Below, one piece after another: positions 48,923-56,691 of a stretch of DNA of 64,000 nt. Origin of the DNA: CAZAMP01 sp964486455 (GTDB lineage Bacteria > Eisenbacteria > RBG-16-71-46 > CAZAMP01); assembly GCA_964486455.1 (NCBI GenBank), contig CAZAMP010000006.1, positions 50,313 through 114,312 on the forward strand. Direction: 5' to 3'. Every line of letters starts with the position of its first letter. The stretch's first letter is position 1. The notes under the pieces were generated by a model that was not told the origin of the DNA, did not search any database, and worked only from the letters and a program-made list of their open reading frames with translations. Both the position numbers and the translations under genes were made by a program.

Positions 48923-49643
48923 CGCTCCCTCTCGGAGATTCCTTTCCGGACAGACGATCTTCGAGGACCCGCAGCGCCGTGACCACGGCGGCGTAGTCCA
49001 TCCGTGTCGGTCCAAGCACGCCGACCGCGTCCGCACCGCAGCTCGACAGACGAAGGGCGATGAGGCTGCAGGCCCACATGGCCTCGATCGCGTTCTCACG
49101 GCCGATACGAACGGCGATCTCGCCGATATCGGAGAGACGCGGGAACATGCTCCCCAGCGCGGCCCTCTCTTCGAGAAGTGCGAAGATCGGGGCCAGCCGT
49201 TCCGACTTGGAGAATTCGGGCTGACGGACGATGTTGCTCATGCCGGCAACAAACAGGCGGTCGTCGGAGACAGCGAGCGTGAGATGACGCGTCATGTGGG
49301 CCAACGTCCCGGCAAGCGACTCCGGCTGCCTCCGTGTCGGTCCCGCCACCACGTCAATCGCGGCCCTCGCCGCAGGCCTGGGCGGCCGCCGTGACATCAG
49401 GCGATCGACGTAGTACCGATAACCCAGATCCGTCGGAACACGTCCGGCGGATGCGTGGCGCCGAAAGAGATATCCCTCAGCCTCGAGCTCGGCCAGAATC
49501 GCCCGGATGCTGGCCGGCGATATTCTGACACCCGGGGCCCGGGCAAGCGTCCGGGACCCGACGGGAAGCGCGGTGTCCTGATACTCGTCTATGAGCGCGG
49601 CGAGGAACTGCTCGTGCCGCCCGCCGAGGCGCGCTCGCACCAT
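48912..49643 (-). CDS. hrcA: Heat-inducible transcription repressor HrcA (shortened)
   Basis: Represses chaperone genes by binding CIRCE. I chose the ATG at 49643 (GGAG 8 bp upstream), giving 243 residues, whereas HrcA is usually about 340. The winged-helix DNA-binding domain is present (LAALIDEYQDTALPVGSRTLA; SPASIRAILAELEAEGYL; ASAGRVPTDLGYRYYVD). The GAF-like end is also present (FVAGMSNIVRQPEF; IGRENAIEAM; VGVLGPTRMDYAAVV). The central stretch, including the inserted dimerisation domain, is missing: THRLTLA-like sequence jumps directly to SDDRLFVAGMSN. The frame is intact and a CIRCE site lies just upstream, so it probably still works. Confidence 0.93.
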   Translation of the reverse strand: MVRARLGGRHEQFLAALIDEYQDTALPVGSRTLARAPGVRISPASIRAILAELEAEGYLFRRHASAGRVPTDLGYRYYVDRLMSRRPPRPAARAAIDVVAGPTRRQPESLAGTLAHMTRHLTLAVSDDRLFVAGMSNIVRQPEFSKSERLAPIFALLEERAALGSMFPRLSDIGEIAVRIGRENAIEAMWACSLIALRLSSCGADAVGVLGPTRMDYAAVVTALRVLEDRLSGKESPRGSDET

Positions 49644-49675
49644 TCTGCAACTCCAACCTATTGAGTTACTTAGGA

Positions 49676-49702
49676 TTAGCACTCATACGTCAAAAGTGCC
49701 AG
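49676..49702 (-). promoter_or_regulatory. CIRCE operator of hrcA-grpE-dnaJ
   Basis: Plus-strand reading: TTAGCACTC, 9-nt spacer, AAGTGCCAG. The consensus is TTAGCACTC-N9-GAGTGCTAA: the left arm is perfect and the right arm matches at six of nine positions. It lies 33 bp before the hrcA ATG and overlaps a TTGACG -35-like box on the minus strand, as expected for HrcA repression. Confidence 0.85.
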
Positions 49703-49860
49703 CCGGTAACCCTACCACCCTGATCGGGGAGGGTCAAGGTTGTGGTCTGACGACTGCGTCCGCCTCCCTCAACCTGTTCTCGGACAGGAAGTTGGCGTGA
49801 GAGCCCGCCCGGCGCGTAACCGAATGACCGGCCTTCAGTTACGATCGATAGACCCAGTCC

Positions 49861-51051
49861 TCAGACCACAACCTGCCGGTCCCATGCGCTCCAGAGATCC
49901 GAAATCAGCTCATCGCTGACGAAACACGCGCGATCGGTAAGACGAAGATGCTCCTCCTCGATCGTGAGGAGCCCTTCGCCACGAAGGATCTCCACGCGGT
50001 CCCAGAACGCGCCGCCCGTCGGCGGAAGCCCGTCGCACGGCACCCCTTCCGCGATCCGGAGGCGCATGAGGCGCTCCCCCCGCTCCTCCTCCGTCCCGAT
50101 CCGCTCAAGCCGATCGATCGGACCCGCCGATTCATCGAGAGCGCGCTGCCACTCCTCACGTCGTTTCCGATTGCGCAAACGATATCCGCCCATGGAGGAG
50201 TGCGCGGACGGTCCGATACCCAGAAACGTGCCGCCGCGCCACACATCGAGATTGTGCCGACACGCATGCCCGGGCCGGGCGAAGTTCGAGATCTCGTACC
50301 GATCCAGCCCCGCGGAGCGGGTGACCTCCACGAGGCGTTCATAGCACGCGCGCTGCTCGCTCTCGGGAAGCGGTGTGAGCGTCCGCGCCGCCCGCCGTCG
50401 CGTGATCGCGCTCCCTTCCTCGTAGCTCAAGCAGTAGGCCGAAAGATGATCCGGCCCGAGTGCGAGCGCCGCGTCGAGCGTCGCCGCCCAGGATTCCACG
50501 TCCTGGGAGGGGACGCCGTAGATCAGGTCGAGACTGATCGCAACCGAGGTCGATTCCTTGGCCGTCTCCACCGCGGTGACGACCTGATTCCATCCATGGC
50601 AGCGATCGAGTAGATCGAGAACGTCAGGATCGCTGGACTGAGCCCCCAGACTGAGCCGCGTCATGCCGAAGCGCATCATGGCATCCAGGCGATCGCCGTC
50701 CGTGCTCTCCGGGTTCCCCTCGACGGACAGCTCCTGAAGACGCGCCCTGTCGAGAAGCGGCGCCAGGACCTCCTCCATCACCCGCCAGTCGTCAGACGAG
50801 AGCATCGTAGGCGTGCCGCCCCCGATGAATAGCGTGTCCGGTCGGATTCGCCCGCCGAGGCTTCGCAACCAGAACTCCACCTCGCGAGAGAGCGCGGTGA
50901 GATACTCCGACACATCGTTTCCGTCTCGGAGGATCTCACGCGAAAACGCACAGTAGCCGCATTCCGCGGCGCAGAACGGGACATGAACGTATAGACCGGA
51001 TACCTCGCCACGGATTTCGGCAGGCATGGTGGGAAGAAACGAAGAAGTCAT
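49861..51051 (-). CDS. hemW: Heme chaperone HemW (coproporphyrinogen oxidase-like radical SAM protein)
   Basis: Radical-SAM family member that binds heme and is thought to load it onto respiratory enzymes. It has 396 residues. The Fe-S motif is PFCAAECGYCAF (CxxxCxxC), followed by TLFIGGGTPTML, LSVEGNPES, MTRLSLGAQSSDP and SLDLIYGVPSQ. The C-terminal HemW part has HNLDVWRGGTFLGIGPSAHS. HemW lacks the extra N-terminal cysteine of true HemN, and none is seen here. It overlaps lepB by 4 bp. A 158-bp spacer with no recognised element separates its stop from hrcA. Confidence 0.93.
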   Translation of the reverse strand: MTSSFLPTMPAEIRGEVSGLYVHVPFCAAECGYCAFSREILRDGNDVSEYLTALSREVEFWLRSLGGRIRPDTLFIGGGTPTMLSSDDWRVMEEVLAPLLDRARLQELSVEGNPESTDGDRLDAMMRFGMTRLSLGAQSSDPDVLDLLDRCHGWNQVVTAVETAKESTSVAISLDLIYGVPSQDVESWAATLDAALALGPDHLSAYCLSYEEGSAITRRRAARTLTPLPESEQRACYERLVEVTRSAGLDRYEISNFARPGHACRHNLDVWRGGTFLGIGPSAHSSMGGYRLRNRKRREEWQRALDESAGPIDRLERIGTEEERGERLMRLRIAEGVPCDGLPPTGGAFWDRVEILRGEGLLTIEEEHLRLTDRACFVSDELISDLWSAWDRQVVV

Positions 51052-51761
51052 CGGACGAGATCGAACATCCGATTCAGGCGCGGCACCCAGTTGTCGTGAG
51101 AGAAGTAGATGATCATGGCCTTCCCGACAACAAGATCGTTCGGCACCGCGTACTCGCGCGCGCCGTCCGAACCGAAGAATCGCGAGTCCCGACTGTTGTT
51201 CCTGTTGTCGCCCATTGCGAAAAAGTGCTCGGGCGGCACGACGTACGGGCCCCAGCTACGTGTGCGCGGATCGATCGAGGGCGTCAGCTTGACGTATTGC
51301 TCTTGTTGCGGTTCGCCGTTGATGTGCAGCATATAGTCGCGCACCGCCACCGTGTCGCCGGCCACGGCCACGCAGCGCTTGATGTAGTCGGTCTTCCGAT
51401 CCACCGGATTCTTGAACACGACGACGTCGCCGCGCTCGATGTCGCGAAAGCCCGGAAGCCTGCTGTTCAGTCCGGGCACTTTGGCGCCGTAGAGGAACTT
51501 GTTCACGAAAAGGAAGTCGCCGATCAGCAGCGTGTCCTCCATTGACGCCGAGGGGATTCGGAACGCCTGGATGACGAATGCGCGCACGATCAGGAACAGC
51601 ACGGCGGCAACCGCGATGGACTTGACGTTCTCCCAGAGCCAGGACCTGAAGCGCGACCCGCCCTCGGCGGACGCCGTCGATGCGGTCTCCTTGCTCTCTT
51701 TCTCGGCCTGGGTCTTCCCGTGACCCCCGGTGGATGCAGCGACCAACTCATTCCTCCCCAT
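51048..51761 (-). CDS. lepB: Signal peptidase I
   Basis: Membrane serine protease that removes Sec/Tat signal peptides. It has 237 residues. A hydrophilic N-terminal tail precedes one membrane helix (VAAVLFLIVRAFVIQAF). The Ser-Lys dyad is S73 in RIPSASMEDTL and K128 in DYIKRCVAVAGD. Box E reads GDNRNNSRDSRFFG. It lies 23 bp after lepA and overlaps hemW, the common lepA-lepB-hemW arrangement. Confidence 0.97.
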   Translation of the reverse strand: MGRNELVAASTGGHGKTQAEKESKETASTASAEGGSRFRSWLWENVKSIAVAAVLFLIVRAFVIQAFRIPSASMEDTLLIGDFLFVNKFLYGAKVPGLNSRLPGFRDIERGDVVVFKNPVDRKTDYIKRCVAVAGDTVAVRDYMLHINGEPQQEQYVKLTPSIDPRTRSWGPYVVPPEHFFAMGDNRNNSRDSRFFGSDGAREYAVPNDLVVGKAMIIYFSHDNWVPRLNRMFDLVR

Positions 51762-51784
51762 GACGAAACGACAAGGCCGACATT

Positions 51785-53584
51785 CTATTCGTCCTTCCGC
51801 AGGATTGCCAGAAATGCTTCCTGCGGGATGTGGACCTTACCGACCATCTTCATCCGTTTCTTGCCTTCCTTCTGACGTTCGAGAAGCTTTCGCTTTCGCG
51901 TGATGTCTCCCCCATAGCACTTCGCGGTCACGTTCTTGCGCAACGCCGGGATCGTCGATCGCGCGATCACGCGGGTACCGATCGCGGCTTGCACGGCGAT
52001 CGGAAAGAGCTGCCGCGGGATGATTTCCTTGAGCCTTTCCGCCACGTCGCGGCCCCAGCTCTGCGCACGATCACGATGCACGATCGCGCAGAACGCGTCG
52101 ACCGGATCTCCGTTCAGCATAATGTCGCAACGCACCAGATCGGCGGCGCGGTAGCCAGCCATCTCATAGTCGAACGATGCATAGCCGCGGCTGACCGACT
52201 TCAGCCGATCATGAAAATCGATGATGATCTCGGAGAGCGGAAGCTCGTAGCTGAGAAGCGCCCGCGTCGCCTCGAGATACTCCATACCTTTCTGGATACC
52301 GCGGCGGTCCTGGCAAAGTTTCGTGACCGGTCCAATGGCGCTCGACGGGGTGATGATTTGCGCCGTCACAATCGGCTCCTCGATCGAATCGCCGCGACCC
52401 AGCGTCGGCAGCGCCGTGGGGTTCTCGACGACCAGACTTCCCCCGTCCGCTCTGACGACGCGATAGGCGACGTTGGGCACCGTCGCGAGCAGGTCGATCC
52501 CGTACTCGCGTAGCAATCGCTCCATGACGATCTCGTTGTGGAGCGGCCCCAGAAACCCGCACCGGAATCCGAAGCCCAGCGCGACGGAGGTCTCCGGCTC
52601 GAACCGGAGCGACGCATCGTTGAGGGTGAGCTTCTCCAGCGCCTCACGAAGCAGGCCGTAGTCCGCCGACTCGATCGGATAGAGGCCGCTGAACACCATC
52701 GGTGTCATCGCCTGATAGCCGGCTAGCGGATCGACGTCCGGCCGGTCGGCCGACATGATCGTATCGCCGACCTGAACGTCGTAGACGTTCTTCACGCCGG
52801 CGATCACATAGCCGACTTCCCCGACCTCGAGCGCTTTGGTCGGCACCCGGCGCAGGCGCAATAGGCCCACTTCCAGCACCTCGAAGTTCCGTCGCGTCGC
52901 GTGCAGCCTGATCCGATCGCCGGCCGCGAGGCGCCCGTCGACGATTCGCACGAACGCGACCACGCCGCGGAACTGATCGTATTCGGAATCGAAGATGAGT
53001 GCCCTGAGCGGCGCCTCCACGTTTCCCACCGGAGGCGGAATTCGCGTTCGGATCGCCTCGAGAACGTCGTCGATTCCGATGCCACTTCGCGCGCTCGTAC
53101 GGATGACCTCGTCCGACGGTACGCCCACGAGACGGGCAAGATCACCCACAACCTGCTCGGTTCTCGCGTTCGGCAGATCGATCTTGTTCACGACGGGGAT
53201 GATCTCGATATCGTTCTCGAGCGCCATCAGCAGGTTCGATAGCGTCTGGGCCTCGATCCCCTGAGCCGCGTCGACCAACACCAGCGCCCCTTCGCACGCC
53301 GCAAGACTGCGCGAGACCTCGTACGAGAAATCAACGTGGCCCGGTGTATCGATCAGATGAAACCGGTACGCGCTACCGTCGGCGGCCACGTGTCGCATCG
53401 CGATTGCGTGCGCCTTGATCGTGATACCGCGCTCACGCTCTAGATCCATGTTGTCGAGCACCTGATCCTTCATCTCACGCGACGTGAGCATCCCGGTCGT
53501 CTCGAGGAGACGATCCGCGAGCGTGGACTTGCCGTGATCGATGTGGGCCACGATACAAAAGTTCCGGATGTCCGAAGCTGACAT
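51785..53584 (-). CDS. lepA: Elongation factor 4 (LepA) GTPase
   Basis: Translational GTPase involved in ribosome biogenesis and back-translocation. It has 599 residues, the standard size. G motifs: AHIDHGKST (G1), RGITIKA (G2), DTPGHVDFSYEV (G3), NKIDLPNA (G4). The LepA-specific C-terminal domain has KCYGGDITRKRKLLERQKEGKKRMK, ending VHIPQEAFLAILRKDE. It is transcribed after the DUF5683-like gene (30-bp gap) and before lepB. Confidence 0.98.
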   Translation of the reverse strand: MSASDIRNFCIVAHIDHGKSTLADRLLETTGMLTSREMKDQVLDNMDLERERGITIKAHAIAMRHVAADGSAYRFHLIDTPGHVDFSYEVSRSLAACEGALVLVDAAQGIEAQTLSNLLMALENDIEIIPVVNKIDLPNARTEQVVGDLARLVGVPSDEVIRTSARSGIGIDDVLEAIRTRIPPPVGNVEAPLRALIFDSEYDQFRGVVAFVRIVDGRLAAGDRIRLHATRRNFEVLEVGLLRLRRVPTKALEVGEVGYVIAGVKNVYDVQVGDTIMSADRPDVDPLAGYQAMTPMVFSGLYPIESADYGLLREALEKLTLNDASLRFEPETSVALGFGFRCGFLGPLHNEIVMERLLREYGIDLLATVPNVAYRVVRADGGSLVVENPTALPTLGRGDSIEEPIVTAQIITPSSAIGPVTKLCQDRRGIQKGMEYLEATRALLSYELPLSEIIIDFHDRLKSVSRGYASFDYEMAGYRAADLVRCDIMLNGDPVDAFCAIVHRDRAQSWGRDVAERLKEIIPRQLFPIAVQAAIGTRVIARSTIPALRKNVTAKCYGGDITRKRKLLERQKEGKKRMKMVGKVHIPQEAFLAILRKDE

Positions 53585-53614
53585 TGGGTTCCTATCGGCT
53601 GAATCGAGTTGGTG

Positions 53615-54196
53615 CTAGAAGGTGAAGCCGACACCGACTTTCAAGGAGGAGCTTTCCCCCGGCCGCTCGTCGACCCCTTCGAATTCGTCATTGAACTCCA
53701 TCAGCGCGGCATCGACGTAGGCGTCGATGATGCTCAGGGTGAGCGCGAACACCGACCACCAGATGAAGTCGTCACGGCGATCAAGCGCCCGGTTTCGTTC
53801 GCGCCACTTGGCGTCGCGGGCGGAGATCATACCTTCGAGTTCCAGAGCCCGAGCCTCATCCTCAAGCCGATTGGCCAGGCGCTGTTTCTCGATGAGCCGC
53901 GCGGCCAGCGTCACCCGTCCGGCCGAGACCAGCACGGCCCTGACGACCCGCCGGTTGTAGAGCTGCCCCCATCCCGGAACCGCCGCCGATCGCCAGAATG
54001 CGCCCATCGGCGACGGTCGAAACGGCGTCGCCTCCACGCGAAGAGAATCCTGCTGACCGAAGACCGGGGTGGCGACGCATACTAAGATCAGCGCCGCAAC
54101 GAGGACCGCGGACCGACGCGGCAGACGACGGCGTGGAGCTACTGGCGGGAACGTGTGGGAATCGGACCCACCTCGGACGGTATTAGCGCCCGACAT
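53615..54196 (-). CDS. DUF5683-like membrane protein; start unresolved
   Basis: The recognisable protein begins with an Arg-rich stretch and a signal-like helix (SAVLVAALILVCVATPVFG), then SPMGAFWRSAAVPGWGQLYNRR, the hallmark Pro-Gly-x-Gly-Gln-x-Tyr of DUF5683, and two hydrophobic segments around a charged helix. The C-terminus is SLKVGVGFTF. No ATG, GTG or TTG occurs in frame between the end of the tRNA-Sec gene and the signal helix. The nearest candidate, an ATG at 54196, lies inside the tRNA gene and gives 193 residues. Function is unknown; it precedes lepA-lepB-hemW. Confidence 0.65.
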   Translation of the reverse strand: MSGANTVRGGSDSHTFPPVAPRRRLPRRSAVLVAALILVCVATPVFGQQDSLRVEATPFRPSPMGAFWRSAAVPGWGQLYNRRVVRAVLVSAGRVTLAARLIEKQRLANRLEDEARALELEGMISARDAKWRERNRALDRRDDFIWWSVFALTLSIIDAYVDAALMEFNDEFEGVDERPGESSSLKVGVGFTF

Positions 54197-54240
54197 AAGG
54201 AGTTGAAGTCCTCGGAGTTCACCAGAACTCACCCGCTCCC
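54143..54240 (-). tRNA. selC: tRNA-Sec (UCA), selenocysteine
   Basis: 98-nt cloverleaf on the minus strand. A long acceptor stem (GGGAGCGG with ACGTTCCC, one G-U and one mismatch at the base) precedes GT and a 6-bp D-stem with a 4-nt loop (GAGTTC-TGGT-GAACTC), the hallmark of tRNA-Sec. The anticodon loop is CTTCAAC (anticodon UCA, reading UGA). The long variable arm is TCGGGCG-CTAATAC-CGTCCGA. The T-stem is GTGGG/CCCAC, the discriminator is G and CCA is encoded. The T-loop TCCGATT has C where U55 is expected. Confidence 0.88.
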
Positions 54241-54334
54241 GCTTATCCATTCGATACTCGTGTTCGTTCGATCGCGTCCGAACCGGCCGTTCGGATGCGA
54301 TACGTTGGAAGTTTCCACCAGCCACTGTCGAATA

Positions 54335-54724
54335 TCAAGACTCGAGAACGGCCACGGCCTCGAGCTCGATCCTGGCACCTTTCGGAAGGGCGGCGACTTC
54401 GACGGCCGACCGCGCCGGGAAGGGCGCTCGGAAGTGAGTGGCGTAGCGCTCGTTGATCTTCACGAAGTCGGACAGATCCGCGAAGAACACGGTCATCTTG
54501 ACGACGTCGTCGAGGCCGGCGCCCGCCGCCTCCAGAATCGCGGACAGGTTGCGCATCGCCCGCTCGAACTCGGGCTCCACCCCACCTTCCACCATCTCCC
54601 CCGTCTCGGGATCCAGGCCGATCTGCCCGGCCGTAAACACCATACGCGTGCCGGTGGCCTGCACCGCCTGGCTGTAAGGTCCCACGGCCTGCGCGGCGCG
54701 CTCCGTAGCGATCGTGCGTTTCAT
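54335..54724 (-). CDS. ridA: RidA family protein (reactive imine deaminase)
   Basis: Hydrolyses reactive enamine/imine intermediates released by PLP enzymes. The ATG at 54724 follows GGAGGTGGAG and gives 129 residues, the family size. Signatures: AVGPYSQAV, VFTAGQIGLDPETGEMV, and the end RSAVEVAALPKGARIELEAVAVLE with the imine-binding Arg and Glu. It lies downstream of glmS with its own likely promoter and is followed by tRNA-Sec. Confidence 0.95.
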   Translation of the reverse strand: MKRTIATERAAQAVGPYSQAVQATGTRMVFTAGQIGLDPETGEMVEGGVEPEFERAMRNLSAILEAAGAGLDDVVKMTVFFADLSDFVKINERYATHFRAPFPARSAVEVAALPKGARIELEAVAVLES

Positions 54725-54806
54725 CTCCACCTCCAGTGACGACCGAAGTCGCATTCGTCACACACGACGAAGGGCCCTCGATTGAGAGCCCTCGGCAGCC
54801 GCCGGT

Positions 54807-54834
54807 ATTCTATCAGTTCCACCGCGGAAGTCAC
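54807..54834 (-). promoter_or_regulatory. Likely promoter of ridA
   Basis: Minus-strand GTGACT (54834-54829), 16-bp spacer, TAGAAT (54812-54807), in the 132-bp glmS-ridA gap. An imperfect hairpin (AGGGCTC..GAGGGCCCT, about 54771-54793) follows. Confidence 0.4.
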
Positions 54835-54856
54835 CCGCGTAGACGCATCGCGTCAT

Positions 54857-56689
54857 TCACTCCACGGTAACGCTCTTGGCGAGGTTTCGCGGCTGATCGA
54901 CGTTGCAGTCTCGGAGCAGCGCCATGTGATACGCCAATAGCTGAAGAGGAACAACCGAAACGAGCGGCGTGAACGGCGTCATCGTGTGCGGCACATAGAG
55001 AACATGGTCCGCGAGCTTCGCGACCTCCGTATCCCCCTCCGATGCCACCGCGATGATGCGGCCCTTGCGCGCCCGTACTTCCTGCATGTTGTTCCAGATC
55101 TTCTCGTAGGCGGAGTCCTTCGTGCAGATGAATACGACGGGCATGTTCTCGTCAATGAGCGCGATCGGCCCGTGCTTCATCTCGGCAGCCGGATAGCCTT
55201 CGGCGTGGATGTACGAGATCTCCTTCAGCTTGAGCGCACCTTCGAGCGCCACCGGGAAGTTGTACCCCCGTCCGAGATAGATCGAGTTGCTGTGCTTGTA
55301 GTAGGTTTGGGCGATGTCGATGATCGGTTGCTCGTCCTCGAGGATCGTCTGGATCTTGCTCGGAATCGACCAGAGCTCCTCCACAAGCTTGCGTCCCTGG
55401 ATGAGACTCATGTCCCGGTAACGCCCCATCCAAAGCGTCAGGAGGGCCAGGGCCACGACCTGGCAGGTGAACGCCTTCGTCGACGCAACGCCAATCTCCG
55501 GCCCGGCGTGAATGTAGACGCCGCCGTCCGTCTCTCGGGCGATGGTGCTGCCAACGACATTCACGATTCCCAGCACCGTCGCGCCCTTGCGTTTCGCCTC
55601 GCGAAGCGCCGCCTGCGTATCGGTCGTTTCACCGGACTGGCTGATGACGATCACGAGTGTGCCGTCGTGAACGATGGGATTTCGGTATCGGAACTCCGAG
55701 GCGTACTCGACCTCGACCGGAATCTTGCAGAACTCTTCCAGGAGGTATTCGCCGATCATCGCGGCGTGCCACGATGTGCCACAGGCCGTGATGACGATCC
55801 GTTTGATCTGCCGGATTTCCTCGGGAGACAGGTTCGGACCGCCCAAGCGTGCGATCCCCTCGTCGAGAAGCAGGCGACCGCGCATCGTGTTGCGCATCGA
55901 GTCCGGCTGCTCGAAGATCTCTTTCTTCATGAAGTGTTCGTAGCCGGACTTCTCGATCTGCTCGAGGTTCCAGGAGATCTCCTCAATGTCCTTCGTGACG
56001 GGCAGCTCCTCGACGGTCATGGTGCGGCACCCGTCCTCAGTTACGACCGCGATCTCGCCGTCGTCGAGGTAGATGACATCCCGCGTGTGGGCGAGAATGG
56101 CCGCCACATCCGACGCCACGAAGTTCTCACCGTGGCCGATGCCCACGACGAGAGGGGAACCGTTTCGCGCGCCCACGATCTTCCCGGGTTCGGTCGCCGA
56201 CACGACCGCGATCCCGTAGGTGCCCTCCACCATCCGGAGCGCCGAGGCCACAGCCCGCTCTAGCGTCGCGCCGTTCGTGTAGTTCTCCTCGATGAGATGC
56301 GCCAACACTTCCGTGTCGGTCTGGGAGCGAAATTTGTGGCCCTTCTCCTGAAGGGATGTCTGAAGCGTCGTGAAGTTCTCGATGATACCGTTGTGAACGA
56401 CGGCGATCCCCCCGCTGGTATCGACGTGCGGGTGAGCGTTGATCGTATTCGGCTCGCCGTGTGTCGCCCAGCGCGTGTGCGCGATGCCGTAGGTGCCTTT
56501 GATCTCGACGCCCCGCAGGTGCTCCTCGAGCTTGCGCAGCTTGCCCGCCTGCTTGGCGACCTGAAGGTCTCCGTCGTTTGCCACGGCCACGCCCGCCGAG
56601 TCGTAGCCACGATACTCGAGCCGGCGCAGCCCCTCGATGAGTACCGGGAGAGAGGATCGGCTACCGCTGTATCCAATGATTCCGCACAT
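54857..56689 (-). CDS. glmS: Glutamine-fructose-6-phosphate aminotransferase (isomerizing)
   Basis: Makes glucosamine-6-phosphate, the first step to UDP-GlcNAc for peptidoglycan and lipid A. The mature start MCGIIGYSG at 56689 places the nucleophile Cys2 correctly and gives 610 residues. The glutaminase domain has YRGYDSAGVAV, HTRWATHGEPNTINAHPH and HNGIIENF; two SIS domains contain CGTSWHAAMIGEY and SQSGETTDTQAAL. The C-terminus ends PRNLAKSVTVE. No glmS ribozyme was seen upstream; glmM precedes it by 2 bp. Confidence 0.98.
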   Translation of the reverse strand: MCGIIGYSGSRSSLPVLIEGLRRLEYRGYDSAGVAVANDGDLQVAKQAGKLRKLEEHLRGVEIKGTYGIAHTRWATHGEPNTINAHPHVDTSGGIAVVHNGIIENFTTLQTSLQEKGHKFRSQTDTEVLAHLIEENYTNGATLERAVASALRMVEGTYGIAVVSATEPGKIVGARNGSPLVVGIGHGENFVASDVAAILAHTRDVIYLDDGEIAVVTEDGCRTMTVEELPVTKDIEEISWNLEQIEKSGYEHFMKKEIFEQPDSMRNTMRGRLLLDEGIARLGGPNLSPEEIRQIKRIVITACGTSWHAAMIGEYLLEEFCKIPVEVEYASEFRYRNPIVHDGTLVIVISQSGETTDTQAALREAKRKGATVLGIVNVVGSTIARETDGGVYIHAGPEIGVASTKAFTCQVVALALLTLWMGRYRDMSLIQGRKLVEELWSIPSKIQTILEDEQPIIDIAQTYYKHSNSIYLGRGYNFPVALEGALKLKEISYIHAEGYPAAEMKHGPIALIDENMPVVFICTKDSAYEKIWNNMQEVRARKGRIIAVASEGDTEVAKLADHVLYVPHTMTPFTPLVSVVPLQLLAYHMALLRDCNVDQPRNLAKSVTVE

Positions 56690-56691
56690 TC

